Source: PALSA-607 sp036510735 (GTDB taxonomy: Bacteria; Actinomycetota; Actinomycetes; Acidothermales; Acidothermaceae). From it: a DNA stretch of 6,641 nt. Below, in pieces: positions 5,156-6,641 of the stretch (position 1 is its first letter; each line of letters starts with the position of its first letter). The notes under the pieces were generated by a model. That model was given only the letters and a program-made list of their open reading frames with translations, ran no database searches and was not told the DNA's origin. Location: the NCBI GenBank assembly GCA_036510735.1, contig DATCDK010000174.1:1-6641 (forward strand), read 5' to 3'. The translations under genes were made by a program, and so were the position numbers.

Positions 5156-6589
5156 TTAGTCCTCGGGGTATGCCTCTTCGCCGTGGATGGCCAAGTCGCC
5201 GATCTCGAGATCCTCGTCGGACATCCGCAACGGCGTAAAGATGCTGATGACCTTCAAGATGATGAACGTCACGACCGCATCCCACACGATGATGGTGAGC
5301 GCGGCGAGCAGCTGCTCCTCGAAGAGTTTCGGGTGGCCGTAAAGCCAGCCGGTCGCAGCAAACGCACTGCCCGACGTTGTCAGCGGGTAAACTACAACGC
5401 TCGGGTCGGCGAAGATTCCGACTAGCAAACCTCCGCAGAGACCGGCGATGCCGTGTGTGTAGAACACACCCATGGCGTCGTCGACCCGCTTGATGAGGAT
5501 CGGCTGGAGGTAGGTCCACGCGAACCAGACGATGACCGAGGCGATGATGCCCTCGAGCATGGCACCGAACCCGTTGACGAAACCGGCTCCCGGGGTGATA
5601 GCCACCAAGCCCACGATCATGCCGTTGACGGCACCGAGGAACGTCGGCTTCTTCGACTTGCTCAGGAACATGTCGCACAACACCCAGGCCAGTAACGCGG
5701 AGACCGTGGCGATGTTCGTGTTCATCACAGCAGTTGCCGCGTCGGCGCTGGCGAAGTACGGGTCACCGCCGTTGAAGCCGTTCCAGCCGAGCCAGATGAT
5801 GCCGGCACCGAGTGAAACGAGTGGCAGGCTGTGCGGGATGAAGCGCTGGCGGTCGCGCGCGAGTCGTGGGCCGATCACCCATGCCGCGACGAACCCGCTG
5901 GTACCTGCGGCCAGGTGGATGACGTAGCCACCGGAGTAGTCGACAGCACCTTCGTGTGCCCAGTAACCGCCACCCCAGATCAGCATCGCGTTGACCGAGT
6001 AGACGAACGTCGTCCAGAGCGGGACGAAGATGATCCACACCTTGATCTTGATGCGGCCGATGACGCTACCGAGGAACAGCAGCGGCGTGATCGCAGCGAA
6101 CACGAACTGGAAGTAGAACAGCGCCGCAGTAGCTTGGCTCAGCGGTAACGATGTGCCGCCGTTCGCGGTCAAGCTCGCTTGGCTGATTTGCGAGGTGCCG
6201 CGCAGCGATGTTTCCGGATGCCCGACGAAGTTGTCGAAGAAGTTCTTGAAGAAGTTGCTGCCGTAGGTGTAGTTCCAGGTGTTCGCGGTGCCACCGCCGA
6301 CAGGTGCGCCGAAGCCCATCTTGTAGGCCCACAACACCCACACGATGAGGACGGCGGAGAAGCCGCTGAACGCCATGAACATGGTGTTCACGACCCACTT
6401 CTTCGGTACGAGGCCGCCGTACAGAACCGCCAGGCCGGGCACGCTCATCAGACCAACGAAGGTGGCTGCAGTCAGCTGCCACGAGTTGCTGCCGGTGTCT
6501 AACCACGACGGCTGACACGCGGCCGGTAGGGCGGTAGCGGTGCACGTGTTCGCTGCTTGGTGCACTGCCGTCGCGAGCTCGATTAACAA
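5156..6589 (-). CDS. amt: Ammonium transporter (Amt family)
   Basis: A 477-residue Amt/MEP/Rh channel protein with 11 predicted membrane helices (about 38-60, 68-92, 152-176, 182-207, 217-238, 253-273, 289-309, 316-334, 338-362, 371-394, 425-450). It carries ammonium across the cytoplasmic membrane. Pore residues align with E. coli AmtB: W205 (W148), D217 (D160), H225 and H379 as the twin histidines (H168, H318), F164 (F107), W269 and F272 (W212, F215). The position of AmtB S219, which contacts external ammonium, is D276 in FNGGDPYF. The long loop after helix 2 (about 95-150) is rich in Asn, Phe, Gly and Ser. The start is TTG, set by AAGGAGG 6 bases upstream; an in-frame stop at 6611-6613 with no ATG between rules out a longer form. 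The 37 N-terminal residues have no clear signal peptide. The acidic C-terminal tail (456-477) is cytoplasmic, where PII proteins contact Amt in relatives. Order amt, small gene, glnK. Confidence 0.94.
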   Translation of the reverse strand: MLIELATAVHQAANTCTATALPAACQPSWLDTGSNSWQLTAATFVGLMSVPGLAVLYGGLVPKKWVVNTMFMAFSGFSAVLIVWVLWAYKMGFGAPVGGGTANTWNYTYGSNFFKNFFDNFVGHPETSLRGTSQISQASLTANGGTSLPLSQATAALFYFQFVFAAITPLLFLGSVIGRIKIKVWIIFVPLWTTFVYSVNAMLIWGGGYWAHEGAVDYSGGYVIHLAAGTSGFVAAWVIGPRLARDRQRFIPHSLPLVSLGAGIIWLGWNGFNGGDPYFASADAATAVMNTNIATVSALLAWVLCDMFLSKSKKPTFLGAVNGMIVGLVAITPGAGFVNGFGAMLEGIIASVIVWFAWTYLQPILIKRVDDAMGVFYTHGIAGLCGGLLVGIFADPSVVVYPLTTSGSAFAATGWLYGHPKLFEEQLLAALTIIVWDAVVTFIILKVISIFTPLRMSDEDLEIGDLAIHGEEAYPED

Positions 6590-6595
6590 CGGGCC

Positions 6596-6602
6596 CCTCC
6601 TT
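6596..6602 (-). promoter_or_regulatory. Strong Shine-Dalgarno AAGGAGG of amt
   Basis: Read on the minus strand, AAGGAGG lies 6 bases before the TTG at 6589 and is what decides that unusual start codon. The rest of the stretch to the window edge (6603-6641) is GC-rich, with a small GTGCG/CGCAC inverted repeat at 6627-6640; I see no convincing -10 in it, so the amt promoter is probably at or beyond the edge. Confidence 0.75.
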
Positions 6603-6641
6603 GTCCACGGTTAGGGCGAAACGGCCGTGCGGCCGCGCACC

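Noticed and set aside
4761..5678. Minus-strand open frame of 305 codons across amt, the small gene and glnK
   Set aside because: It is in a different frame from three well-supported genes, runs through their boundaries and has no family motif.
6479..6589. Signal peptide at the N-terminus of the Amt protein
   Set aside because: The first 37 residues lack a basic start and a continuous hydrophobic core before the first membrane helix.
6607..6622. GAAAC before amt as half of a GlnR box
   Set aside because: The pentamer 6 bases away does not match GTnAC, so this is one short half-site only and close to chance expectation.
6629..6636. GCGGCCGC palindrome near the window edge as an operator
   Set aside because: It is a short, pure GC palindrome of a kind frequent in GC-rich DNA, and there is no partner site.

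Overview
The window is GC-rich, its genes are tightly packed and several start at GTG or TTG. Together with an LLM-family oxidoreductase of the F420-using type and a PII protein with the Tyr51 T-loop, this suggests an actinobacterium. I cannot name a genus. There is no RNA gene, insertion sequence, CRISPR array or phage gene that I can support, and the content looks chromosomal.

Region A (1-3165, + strand) is a three-gene run for reductive pyrimidine or hydantoin breakdown. It holds the 3' part of a nitrilase-superfamily carbamoyl-amide hydrolase (beta-ureidopropionase type), a complete dihydropyrimidinase/hydantoinase with all zinc ligands, and a luciferase-like (LLM) oxidoreductase. The first two are joined by a Shine-Dalgarno that overlaps the upstream stop codon, and the third follows 26 bases later behind a near-ideal Shine-Dalgarno. 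Dihydropyrimidinase opens dihydrouracil to N-carbamoyl-beta-alanine, and the nitrilase-type enzyme hydrolyses that to beta-alanine, CO2 and ammonia. The LLM enzyme could supply the first redox step, which is inference.

Region B (3166-4460) holds a LysE/RhtB-type amino-acid exporter on the minus strand, convergent with region A. A divergently transcribed two-pass membrane protein of unknown function follows on the plus strand. The short space between the two (3837-3918) has a -10-like hexamer at the leaderless distance before each start. A perfect 12-bp inverted repeat (4416-4456) closes the membrane-protein gene and also lies just beyond the end of the opposing operon.

Region C (4466-6602, minus strand) is an ammonium-uptake operon read right to left: amt (TTG start with a strong Shine-Dalgarno), a small two-helix membrane protein, and glnK. 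The small gene overlaps glnK by ATGA, so the two are probably translationally coupled. A good -10 (TATACT) between amt and the small gene suggests a second, internal promoter. The uridylyl/adenylyltransferase gene glnD, which follows glnK in many actinobacteria, is not next to glnK here.

The two operons fit a nitrogen theme: one releases ammonia and beta-alanine from pyrimidines, the other takes up and senses ammonium. No shared regulator is visible. The most unusual points are the LLM oxidoreductase in a pyrimidine-catabolic operon and the small membrane protein wedged between amt and glnK.
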